Source: Cordylochernes scorpioides
Taxonomy: Eukaryota; Arthropoda; Arachnida; Pseudoscorpiones; Chernetidae
Reading direction: 5' to 3'
Length of the DNA stretch: 64,000 nt
Assembly (NCBI GenBank): GCA_030710605.1
Contig: CP092879.1
Coordinates: 81,022,935-81,086,934 of the forward strand
Every line of letters starts with the position of its first letter. The stretch's first letter is position 1. Position numbers and translations under genes: made by a program. The notes under the pieces were generated by a model. It saw only the letters and a program-made list of their open reading frames with translations. It was not told the origin of the DNA and did not search any database. Of this stretch, positions 43,546-53,310 are shown one piece after another.

Positions 43546-45170
43546 TGTTGGGGCACGTTTTTGTAACCATACCCCAACAGAAGGCGTATGTATAATCAAA
43601 TCAAATGGATACATGGCTTCCCTCCCACATAGACTTACAGACCATTTTTTTTGCCCAGAAACTTAGACACTTGGTGACACCAGACTTCCATGCCGAAAGC
43701 TGATGCCTGGTAAAGAAGAAGACATCCAGAGACATCCGAGCTGGAAACTGTTGTTTCATATGTACATATATTCCCCTCACCAAAAATTTAGGTAAAGGTG
43801 ACCAGAAAAAAAAATGGAGAAGGAAGATCTCTAAAGGACTGAACCTTATAAAATATCCTTCCCGAGAAAGGAAAGCGTTATATTACAGTTCAAGTGAAAA
43901 GGGGCCTGTGTCGATTTATAGCTAAGACGGAGGGGGGCGATATATATATATCGTCCCGAGAAAAAGGGAGGATGGTTTTTCAGTCCATGTGGAAGGGGGG
44001 GGCTGGCGTCTGAAATTTTACACTATCGCCGTAGCTGTTGCTCTCTTTAGATTTTTTTTGTTTTGGTAATACTATATGTTCTATTTTGATGGAAGAGGCC
44101 TGGAGTCTGAAATCTTACACTAGTGCCGTGGCTGTTTCTCTCTTTAGATTTTTTGTTTTGGTAATACTATATGTTCTATTTTGATGAGGCCTGGGGCGTC
44201 TATGAAATTGATACTGGAGCCGTTGGCCATTTTGATTGGTGTTTCTTTCGGCGAATGAAAATGGAGAGAGACATGAATAAAAGAAGGTTCTTTGCCAAAA
44301 GGCGAGATTCGATCGGAGTCGCTCAGTGAAAGGACAGTCTGCAGACAGGAGACCAGACCTTTGCCGGCACTTTCGAGAAAAGGTAAGCCATTTGTCATTA
44401 TGACTTAGCGCCTTCCCCCCCCCCCTTTTGTGTAGTAGCCAACCTAGATTTCGCATGGGCCCTAAAGGGCTATAAAGTAACTTCAGGTCACCTCTATCTA
44501 AATTTTACTATGTAAATAGCATATCTCGTCAGTATAGACATGTTCTCAAATTTTAAGATATTTAAATAAATATCTAGAGAAATTTTCTTGTTTCCTCTGT
44601 TACCTATTTCATACATAATTTGCCTTATGGTGCTATTCCCACTGTTTAAATGAAATGTTGTATGTTTCTTACCTATTTGAAGGGAATGTTACTAATAATC
44701 AAGTCTCCCATAAATTACCGGCCACATACATTGCCGCGAGTGTCTGTGTTTCAGTGTTTTATAGATTGCCCAATTTAATAACGATTTCATGGGTTGTCTG
44801 ATGAAATTGTATAATAGTGTCGCGGCTGTTTCCATCTTTAGACCATTGTTCTGACAATATTATATGCTCGATCCTTGCTTTAGCTCAACTCTTAATCAAT
44901 TACAGAGTTTTTCCCCCCTTTTCTTTTTTATTTATTTTATTTATCCTGTTTGCACAAATTGCATTACATGTGATGATGTAAAGACATATGCCGATAGTGT
45001 ATCATTGACAGCTGTGCTTCTATTATACAACATTAAGGTCTTGCTGCGGGTTATATACATGGGTTGTTGGCCTAAATTGCTATATATATATATATACTTA
45101 AGTAGGGAAACTTTAATGGGTCGCATCGTGTATCCTCCCTTTTCATTTATCCAAAACCGGGAACCCAACA
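43546..45170 (+). repeat. 5' LTR (1625 bp)
   Basis: Ends in short inverted repeats TGTTGGG/CCCAACA. TGTTGGGG at the start also pairs with CCCCAACA 25 bp in. A ~97-bp internal tandem duplication begins at 44008 and 44105. Minus-strand open frames inside it occur in both LTRs and show no recognised motif. Confidence 0.95.
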
Positions 45171-45194
45171 ATGTCGCCCGCCGCGGGGCTCGAA
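45171..45194 (+). other. Primer-binding site
   Basis: ATGTCGCCCGCCGCGGGGCT followed by CGAA. Its complement reads TTCGAGCCCCGC..., the form of a tRNA T-arm and acceptor 3' strand, so it can bind a tRNA primer. Identical bases recur at 9453-9480 in an LTR remnant. Confidence 0.75.
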
Positions 45195-48100
45195 TTTAGT
45201 ATATGTTTCTTCCCCTATACTTTAGAAATATATACCTAATGAAAAGCCATACTATTTTTAAGTATTGGTGAAGTAGTCCACGCATCCTGAGATTAACAGT
45301 CTATTATAAATCGTGAATTTTAATTTATGCTTTCCGTTTCACTGGCATTTTATCAGGCAATGAAAGTTATGTTGAGGCGGTGTATACCGCATCTCTCGCC
45401 GCTGTCTTTTACGATTCACATTGTTTGTGGCAAAACCTTAATATTACCATTGATTTCTGATATCAAAGTAAAACGTCTATGGGGATGAGTATCTTTTATT
45501 CTGGTCTTCTCGAGCATTCGAGCTTGTCCGCCCTTCTACAGGAGAAACATATACAATATATCAAGAAAATATAACGTCGCCTGATGCTAAAACTATTATG
45601 ATTCTATGTACATATATATATATACATTAGGAAGTTTTGCATATTATTTGTTTTCTTAAGACATATTTTTTTGATTAAGGTATTACACATATTCTACTAT
45701 TGTTTGCTATATTCTATGAATTATCTTATAGGTTAGAAATTCTATTATTTAAGTAGTTTTTTAATAGTTATTGGCTTTTACATATAAGTTACTTATATTA
45801 TTGTTGATATTATTAGCTGGTACTAGGATATATTGTGTTATATGTTTCGGGCAAATCTATTTTCTATTAATGCTATTGTGTTTTCTGAATAATAGAAAAT
45901 CAATTATAAGCCTTTGATATTTGCTGTTTATGTTATTGTAATGTATTCTAGGTTCTCCTAATGCGAAAGTGTGACCTGTTCCTTTGCAGTATTGGAAAAT
46001 TAGAGACCTATTGTCTTGATTAATAACGTTGCGTCTATGTTCATATATTCTATTACTGACTCTCCTTCCTGTCTCCCCTGCGTATTACTTGGCAGCTGTT
46101 ACACTCTACGGAATATATTGCCTTTTATTCTCTGTTTTGGTTAGTGGGTTTTATGATAGTAGGATTATTTTAGATAGCAGACTTTTATGGTGGAGCCTAT
46201 GTTAGGGGAATTACAGTAATACGTTTGGATGCCAGAGTTTCTTAAGTAGTTGGCTATTGTTATAGATGTTTGTGAGTATGGAATGTAACATATCGCCCTA
46301 TAGATATTTTGTGGAAATGTTGTAATATAAAGATGGTTTGGTATCCTGCTTGCTGGACATTATTTATAATGTTCTGTGTCTCAATCATTTTGAATTCTGT
46401 TGCGAGCACCATTGATTACAATTTCTTTATTTTACTTTCTCAAATTATTATATACAGTATGAGAAATGAGGTTGGATTTCCCATGGTTCAAATTTAGAAC
46501 GGTGATCAGTGTTTTACAGTAGTCTACTGAAATGACTTAGCATTTTTTTTTCTTCATCATAGCTCTGATATAATTTTCTCACAGCAGAGGTGAGTTCTGA
46601 TAATTATTGCTGGATACAAATATCTTAACTTCATTTTAATAGCGCTTTCTATCAAATCATACTAGCCTGTGCATCCAGATATATGAGCCTTAAGGTGAAA
46701 ATAGAATTGAAGATCCAGTTAGCGTACCCGTGAAGAGAGAAATTTGATCACCATAAAAAGACGCGTCAGGCAACCGACTTTTTTTTTTTTTTCATGATGC
46801 CTCCAACTGCATATGATCTTAAATATCCTGTATACACTCTGACAAGGGAAGGTTATCCTGAATTGACAAATGTATAATTTTTGTCTTTAGTAGAGATTTC
46901 CAAGATTCTATTTCTGAAACATTTTTTTTTGGATGAAGACAAATAAAACCATCTTGATAGTATTGAATTTTACAGTAAATATTTGCCAGCAGAAGGCATG
47001 ATGAGATTACATGAAATTTAAACCAGTTATATGCTTAGTATGTTTCTTCAGCTGTAATTTGACACAGTCATCAAATGAAGAAATGGGCAGTACGCCATAT
47101 CTTGATGCTGGACACTTCTGTGTCAGGAAGGTGTAGTTAGTCTGTTTAATGAGAATTTCAATAATTATCGAAATTTTGCAGATTATCATTGGGGATTTGA
47201 ACAACTGTCTTGAAAAATTTTGAACAGCCTGAGTAGATAAAGGAATCCTGGAGTTAGAGTGGAGAATTAGTAGTACAGACTGACCACTCGACGCAGATAA
47301 CTCTAGGGAACAATTATTGTGTTAATCCGCCGTAGACAAGAAGAACATTGATTCTCAGGATACTCGATAGGCAGAATTTTGAGAATTGATAAGGTCATGG
47401 TTAAAGTTTACACAGGCATGTGGGAGTAAAGACAGTGATTTAAAGAGGCAGCCTTGTGTCTTAAATACTTTCAGTGGAAGCAGATGCCACTGCAAATATT
47501 CAGGTCTAATAATTTCCAAATTTGAAGTCATGCATGACGGGTTAGCACGGGATTGACGCCTGAACTGGCTTTCACTGGGATTAATCGAGCTTGCGAAAGA
47601 ACTAGAAGAAGTGTGACATGTCACGCCACTGTACCAAATTAATAATTGAGAAGATTTATGTTGAGCCAACTGAAATTAGTAAAGAATTAAGAGATTAAGG
47701 TCTTATTCTTTGAGTTTTACACTAATTTCAATTACGCGATATGGACGGCGTTATAAGTTGGGTAGAAATGATTCGGCCGCAATGGGATGGTCTCCTGGAG
47801 GTGGTACGATCAAATACTTACTTATTGAATGCCGGGCGGGATCGCATGAAGCATTAAATGACATCGAGAAATGCTTAAAGAAACACCCTAGAAGATTGGG
47901 GATCGACAAAATGACGACATGGAAAATGCTCAACATTGTACATTGGCAGCAAAATGATATCTTGCTATTGTATGGACGACCACTCCTTCCTGAAATGTGC
48001 AGCGGATTTTAGTCCCAGAATTAGGTCCTTTGAGGCGACACTTTCCTTTGCAGATGACATAAAGACGCATGACAAAACAGCACATGAGCATTTAAACTAA

Positions 48101-48894
48101 CTTCAATTCCTGCCATTAATTAATTTAGTTGACCAATAGCTATAGAACCGCTGGAGACCTCCATACCCTGTGTGAATATTTTAGTGAGAAATGAGCGATT
48201 CAATTCTATGAGCCATGAGGTATCCTGTAAGATCAGAGATGTACCCCATTCAATTTTTTTTATAGTAGCCAGTGCGAGATATTTCCAGAATGTTTTTTTT
48301 TTTTTTTAACTGTCATATAATTCGGAAACTAGAAAACTACACTATTTTGATACAGTTTACATCTAGCATCCATGTGAACTCAATATGACTATTGAACGTA
48401 GATTGAAGATTAATGAGCGAGCCAACCTAAAGAGAACGAGTTTAATAGGCTTACAATCAGTAGTTGAAACAGACTATTCGCACAATTTTGTTATGTTCTC
48501 CCTCTAGCTGATCTATGACATTATAGATTTTTTTTTAACAAGGTGACTACCCCGTCGAGTGTATATGAAGGTATAAAGGTTTAAAGGTCATAGGCTGTTG
48601 GAATAATAATACACTAGTAATAATTATAGTTCATTCTGATGTACAGTAGAGGCAGTGAGAACAGCGCCTCTACCATCATGGCTAGTTAGTTTCAATACAC
48701 CCAGAAAGAGCATTGATCTAAGATTACTATCCACCCACATGGATGAACATGTACCTCTCCCATTTCCTTTCCCTTTTGGGCCATGAACCCATCTTTCACC
48801 CCTCGGTTCCCTGCCCCCATTAATACATGAGATTCTCTTCTCCAATCCCCACTACTAATCTGGAATATTTCAGACAGCAGACTGAGAGAGAACC
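45195..48894 (+). other. Long leader of the giant Gypsy
   Basis: 3.7 kb between PBS and gag, AT-rich, with one coding-like frame (47683-48012). A possible splice acceptor (GGAATATTTCAG, ending 48871) lies just ahead of the gag ATG. Apart from these I see no genes in it. Confidence 0.6.
47683..48012 (+). CDS. Coding-like frame of unknown function in the leader
   Basis: Open from 47683 to a TAG at 48012; the first in-frame ATG is at about 47779, so translation may depend on splicing (TTATTCTTTGAG at 47715 is a weak acceptor). It encodes RYGRRYKLGRNDSAAMGW, then SPGGGTIKYLLIECRAGSHE and IEKCLKKHPRRLGIDK. Mixed codon use, GC above its surroundings and balanced composition suggest real coding sequence. 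I recognise no domain; basic with several aromatic residues. A retroelement accessory protein, a captured host exon, or chance are all possible. Confidence 0.4.
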   Translation, partial: RIKRLRSYSLSFTLISITRYGRRYKLGRNDSAAMGWSPGGGTIKYLLIECRAGSHEALNDIEKCLKKHPRRLGIDKMTTWKMLNIVHWQQNDILLLYGRPLLPEMCSGF

Positions 48895-51800
48895 ATGCAC
48901 CCTGGAGATGACCCCTCACCCAGCCAGACGCCGTTGCCGTCTGCGCTATACCATTTGGAGAAGTTTGAGGGAAATGGGCTCATACCATTCGACAAGTTCA
49001 TCCGGGACTTCGAATTGGTCTACGACGTGAAAGCCCTGGATGATTCTAGGAGGAGGACCCTCCTGGACAATCACCTTCGAGGAGCTGCGAGAGAGTTCGC
49101 CCTCCAGGCCTCCCAGATCAAACTGGGATACAACGAATTAAAGGAAAACCTGGAACAGAGATTCTCCAGGAGGGCCCCCAAGAGAGAAGCCAGGAAGAAG
49201 TTCTTCTCCTGTAGACAAAGGCCCGGAGAAAAGGTTAAGGAATACGCGAACAGAGTGCGGAGCCTTGCCTCAGAAGCCGAGTCAGATGGCCTGAGGATCG
49301 ACATCACTGAGGTCGCTGATATCTTCCTCACTGGACTCTGTCCAAACCTGTGGCAGAGAGCCCACCAACTCCAGAATGAGTCATGGGAGGTGATTGTGAG
49401 CAGTCTCCACCAGATCGAAGAAAGGGATGACGAGTACTCCAGATGCCAAATGGAAGATGAAGAGGGGAGTGCCAGGAAGTTGAGGGAGTTGACGAGCCAG
49501 ATGGCCCGACTGGAATCCAAGTTAAAGAACCTGGAGACGGAAAACCAGGACCTGAGGAGGACCCACAGGGAGCAACCCAGGATGAATATGGGAAACAGGT
49601 GGGACACCAACCAGGCCAGAGGTTTCCAGCGGAGAGGAGGTTCCGCTCAGAACAACCAGCCCACTATACAAGGGACCAGGCAGGAGAGACCCCAACAGAA
49701 CCCCAACGGTAGAGCCCAGCAACAACCAAGGGAGGAGCGCCAAGGGGGTATGAGGGCCCGAAGCAACGCGGACACCCATCAGGTGCTTCAGATGCGGGGA
49801 GACAGGCCACATGGCAAGAATTTGCACAGCCATGACAAAAAAATAGGTCCGGCTTGCCTCAAAGCAGGGAATGGGGGAACTCTAGCCGGCCTACCTGTAA
49901 TCACTTGTACATTTGTAGATAAAGGTTGGTCTCTGAGCAATAGGACTATCAGACTAATTATCGATACAGGCTCAGAGGCCAACATTGTAAATATAGATTC
50001 CTTGGATATTAGCGCTGAAGGTTTGGGTAAACCCACCTTCCTTAAGGGGATTAGTGGGAGTGAGTTAAGGTCACTGGGGAGTGAGTTAATAGAGGTTAGG
50101 GCCTATATCAGGGGAAAACCCATCAGGGAAGTAAAAACAACATTTGAATACTGCCATCTAGGTGGGCTAGGCTTTGATGGAATCCTAGGTATGCCAGGAT
50201 TCAAGGCTCTAAGACTCACTCTCAACCATGATGGAAGCGTCAGATCAGACTTTGAGCAGGACGAAGAACCGACTAAGTCGGCCTTCCTGTCCTCGTTACA
50301 GGCCAGTGAGGTGCCTGTCAGACCACCCAGTATACCTCTACATAAAATCAGGACAGGGGAAGACGTCCTTAGGGCATATAGTCACTGTTTCTGTGACGAC
50401 ATCTCCGATATGGGCGATGGGTCAACCATCATTGCCCCTAAGTTAAAGATACTGACTGGAAAGCCAGTCTATAGACGTCAGTATCCGATCCCAAATAAGC
50501 TGGTCTCAAAGGTGAAGGCCATAGTAGACGAATTGGAAGAAGCTGGAATAATCGAGGGGAGTACATCCTTATGGAATTCTCCCCTATTCCCCGTTGCTAA
50601 AACAGACGGCAGCGTCCTCATTACAATGGACCTGCGATTAATTAATGAGGTGACAGAATTCTTCCCGTTCCCAATACCTCGGGTTGAAGACAACCTGCGT
50701 GCTTTTGCAGGCGCAAAGGTCTTCAGCACATTAGACTTGACCTCTGGATTTTTCCAGATTCGCATCCCGGAGGGTGATAGAGATTATTTCACTTTCTCTC
50801 TGCCCTGGGGGAGATATCGTTTCACACGTCTACCACAAGGAGCGAAGAACTCAGCTCAGATCTTCCAATGGGCCATGAATTTGGTCCTAGGGGATTTGTT
50901 GTATAAATGCGTTCGTTTGTACATCGATGATGTCATCGTCTACAGCGACTCTCATGAGCAGCATGTGGCGGACCTTGCCGCTGTACTCGAACGCCTGAGT
51001 CGCTTTAATCTAAAGGCTAGGCGTGGGAAGAGTTATTTCTTCAAGGGCTCTGTAGATTACCTCGGTCATGTAATTGATCAGGATGGGATAAAACCCATGT
51101 GGGATAATGTCGCGGCTCTCAGGGATTTGAAACGTCCCCACAACATCAGGGGGGTCAGAAGTCTTTTGGGTACTGTAAACTACTACAGGCGCTTCATACC
51201 CAACGCAGGTGAACTCCTAGCTCCACTAAGTAACTTATTGAGAAAGGGGCGAAGATTCACTTGGGGTACAATAGAGCAGACAGCCTTTGAGACCATAAAA
51301 CAAGTACTAACCAGTGAGCCTTTACTGGCTCATCCAATGATAGGGCGACCATTTATCCTCAATACAGACGCCAGTGGAATAGCGGTTGGCGCTTGTCTCC
51401 AACAGGAGATAGACGGGGTTGTCAAGCCAATAGCTTACTATAGCAAACGGTTGATAGGCCCCGAAACTCGCTATTCCACAATCGAAAAGGAGGCTTATGC
51501 CGTAGTGTTGTCTCTGCAGCACTTTAAACACCTCCTGGCGGGCAGTAAGGTTGAGGTGCATACCGATCACAAACCGATCACTTATAACAAGGGGTCTGAT
51601 TATAAGAACGCTCGATTGTCTAGATGGGCAGAGATCATCCAAGACTTCAATGTGACATTTGTGTATGTCCCGGGGAAAGAAAACACGGTAGCCGACTTCC
51701 TCAGTAGGTTCCCGTGTGAGGATGATCCTGAACCATCACGAGATAAGAGAGTTGTGGCCGCAGTAATTAAAAATCGTGGGCCCCCCTTGATAGATAGTGA

Positions 51801-53310
51801 TCGGACGTGGGAAGGTTTGCTTAAGGACAAGAAATGGGCCCCCTTATTGAAACTAATAGGTGACAGACGGTCTACCGAGACTGTAACTTATAAAAATAAG
51901 GATTATAAAATGCACGAGGGTTACCTTGTGTCTAAGAACAGTGGGGGTATCTGGGTGAAGGTGGTTCCGTCAGACATTAGGGAGATGGTGATTAAATATC
52001 ACCACGACGTTCCGACGGGAGGTCATTTTGGGGTCAAGAAGGTAATGAGAAGGCTGAAGGACGATTATTATTGGCCGGGTATGAGGACACAGGTCCGAAA
52101 CTATATATACAGATGCGAGTGTTGCCAGCTCTCAAATCAAGGTGTAACCAAGGCTGGTAATGCTCCCCACTTCAGGCCTGGAAAACCATTTGAGCATCTT
52201 GCTCTAGACTTCATAGGACCCTTAGATAAGACTTCCAAAGGACATTCTAGCATCCTGACCATAGTCGATTTATTTACCAAATTCCCTATTTTAATACCTA
52301 CAAGAGACCAGTGTGCCAGTACAGTGGTTAAAGCGCTGTTGGAAAGCGTAATTACTATCTTTGGAGTACCGAAAACTATACTTTCGGACCGGGGTTCGGC
52401 ATTCATTAGCTGTATTTTTAAAGGGATTTGCAAGGCCATGGGGGTAAGTGCAGTGAACACCACTGCTTGGAGACCTCAAAGTAATGGCGCTGTAGAAAGG
52501 CTCAACAGAACAGTAATTGAATCTTTGCGTAGGTGTGAAGCAGGTTCTAATTGGGATGACATCCTACCCATGGTAGCTTTAGCTATCAGGACCACTGAAC
52601 ATTCTAGTACAGGATTTACGCCAGCGAAACTCGTCTTCGGACATGAGCTGAGGCTCCCGCAACCCTTTCAGGAAGCGGGACAAAGTCCTGTAAGCGAAGA
52701 TTTGATTGCTCAAACGGCAGCCTTCTACGAGCGGGAACTAACAGAGGAGGTCGAGAAGATAAGAGAGGTGGTAAGGCAAACCTACTTGAGTGAACAGGAA
52801 GAAGCTAGGACTAAGTTTGAAAACAAAAGGCTGAGAACTTTTAATAATGGGGATTTAGTCCTAGTGGAGAAAATGCATGAGACGAAGGGGCGTCACAAAT
52901 TTGAGCCAAGGTATGGGGGTCCATATGAGGTACTAAAAAGAGCTGGTGATACTGTATATCTCTTGAAGAATCTAGAAACTGGGAATTTGGATAAATACCA
53001 TATAGATAGGTTAAAACAATACCATATACCAATTAGGATTTTCCCCACAGAGGAGGAGGAGACTAGTGATGGTAATTCAAGTCAAGGTTCCAGTGATGAA
53101 GATCATTGGATTCATCTTACAGGTCCAGCTTATCTCCCTAATAGGTCCGTTAATGTAGTGGTTCCACAAGGGGTGACAACCAGAGCGAACTCAGAAGTAA
53201 TGAGACGAGGGGAAGTTGACAGAGTTAGTGTGAACAGTTTAACTTTACGCAGGTCTACAAGGGTGAAAAGGCCCACACAGTGTAAATTCTGCTTAGACTG
53301 TCGCCTCTAA
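48895..53310 (+). CDS. Gypsy Gag-Pol frame lacking the zinc knuckle in frame
   Basis: ATG at 48895. Residues 20-190 are gag capsid (HLEKFEGNGLIPFDKFIRDF, RPGEKVKEYANRVRSLA), followed by a coiled-coil stretch (about 190-225) and a Gln/Arg/Asn-rich linker. The knuckle is only in the +1 frame here (see 49784). Protease DTGSEAN (Asp357). RT with FSTLDLTSGFFQI and YIDD (676-679). RNase H (NTDASGIAVG, STIEKEAYAV, HTDHKPI). Integrase HHCC zinc domain (HHDVPTGGHFGVKK...CECC) and DD35E core (Asp1105, Asp1165, Glu1201). GPY/F module (YGGPYEVLKRAGD). No internal stop in 1471 codons. Enzymatic parts look intact; nucleic-acid binding by Gag would fail unless the knuckle frame is reached. Confidence 0.95.
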   Translation: MHPGDDPSPSQTPLPSALYHLEKFEGNGLIPFDKFIRDFELVYDVKALDDSRRRTLLDNHLRGAAREFALQASQIKLGYNELKENLEQRFSRRAPKREARKKFFSCRQRPGEKVKEYANRVRSLASEAESDGLRIDITEVADIFLTGLCPNLWQRAHQLQNESWEVIVSSLHQIEERDDEYSRCQMEDEEGSARKLRELTSQMARLESKLKNLETENQDLRRTHREQPRMNMGNRWDTNQARGFQRRGGSAQNNQPTIQGTRQERPQQNPNGRAQQQPREERQGGMRARSNADTHQVLQMRGDRPHGKNLHSHDKKIGPACLKAGNGGTLAGLPVITCTFVDKGWSLSNRTIRLIIDTGSEANIVNIDSLDISAEGLGKPTFLKGISGSELRSLGSELIEVRAYIRGKPIREVKTTFEYCHLGGLGFDGILGMPGFKALRLTLNHDGSVRSDFEQDEEPTKSAFLSSLQASEVPVRPPSIPLHKIRTGEDVLRAYSHCFCDDISDMGDGSTIIAPKLKILTGKPVYRRQYPIPNKLVSKVKAIVDELEEAGIIEGSTSLWNSPLFPVAKTDGSVLITMDLRLINEVTEFFPFPIPRVEDNLRAFAGAKVFSTLDLTSGFFQIRIPEGDRDYFTFSLPWGRYRFTRLPQGAKNSAQIFQWAMNLVLGDLLYKCVRLYIDDVIVYSDSHEQHVADLAAVLERLSRFNLKARRGKSYFFKGSVDYLGHVIDQDGIKPMWDNVAALRDLKRPHNIRGVRSLLGTVNYYRRFIPNAGELLAPLSNLLRKGRRFTWGTIEQTAFETIKQVLTSEPLLAHPMIGRPFILNTDASGIAVGACLQQEIDGVVKPIAYYSKRLIGPETRYSTIEKEAYAVVLSLQHFKHLLAGSKVEVHTDHKPITYNKGSDYKNARLSRWAEIIQDFNVTFVYVPGKENTVADFLSRFPCEDDPEPSRDKRVVAAVIKNRGPPLIDSDRTWEGLLKDKKWAPLLKLIGDRRSTETVTYKNKDYKMHEGYLVSKNSGGIWVKVVPSDIREMVIKYHHDVPTGGHFGVKKVMRRLKDDYYWPGMRTQVRNYIYRCECCQLSNQGVTKAGNAPHFRPGKPFEHLALDFIGPLDKTSKGHSSILTIVDLFTKFPILIPTRDQCASTVVKALLESVITIFGVPKTILSDRGSAFISCIFKGICKAMGVSAVNTTAWRPQSNGAVERLNRTVIESLRRCEAGSNWDDILPMVALAIRTTEHSSTGFTPAKLVFGHELRLPQPFQEAGQSPVSEDLIAQTAAFYERELTEEVEKIREVVRQTYLSEQEEARTKFENKRLRTFNNGDLVLVEKMHETKGRHKFEPRYGGPYEVLKRAGDTVYLLKNLETGNLDKYHIDRLKQYHIPIRIFPTEEEETSDGNSSQGSSDEDHWIHLTGPAYLPNRSVNVVVPQGVTTRANSEVMRRGEVDRVSVNSLTLRRSTRVKRPTQCKFCLDCRL
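49754..49849 (+). other. Out-of-frame CCHC knuckle and A-AAA-AAA slippery site
   Basis: In the +1 frame relative to gag-pol, 49784 onward reads CFRCGETGHMARICTAMTKK and then TAG. The stop follows seven A (ACA AAA AAA TAG), a classical -1 slippery heptamer; slipping back one base there leads straight into the protease frame (IGPACLKAGN). So the ancestral layout was probably gag with knuckle, then -1 frameshift to pol. In this copy gag enters the region in the pol frame, implying a net +1 change between the TGA at 49751 (knuckle frame) and 49784, for instance one extra C in CCC at 49757-49759. Confidence 0.8.

Noticed and set aside
44144-44398. 84-codon minus-strand frame inside the LTR, repeated in the other LTR
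   Set aside because: Its duplication is explained by LTR identity, not by selection. No motif, and antisense to the element.
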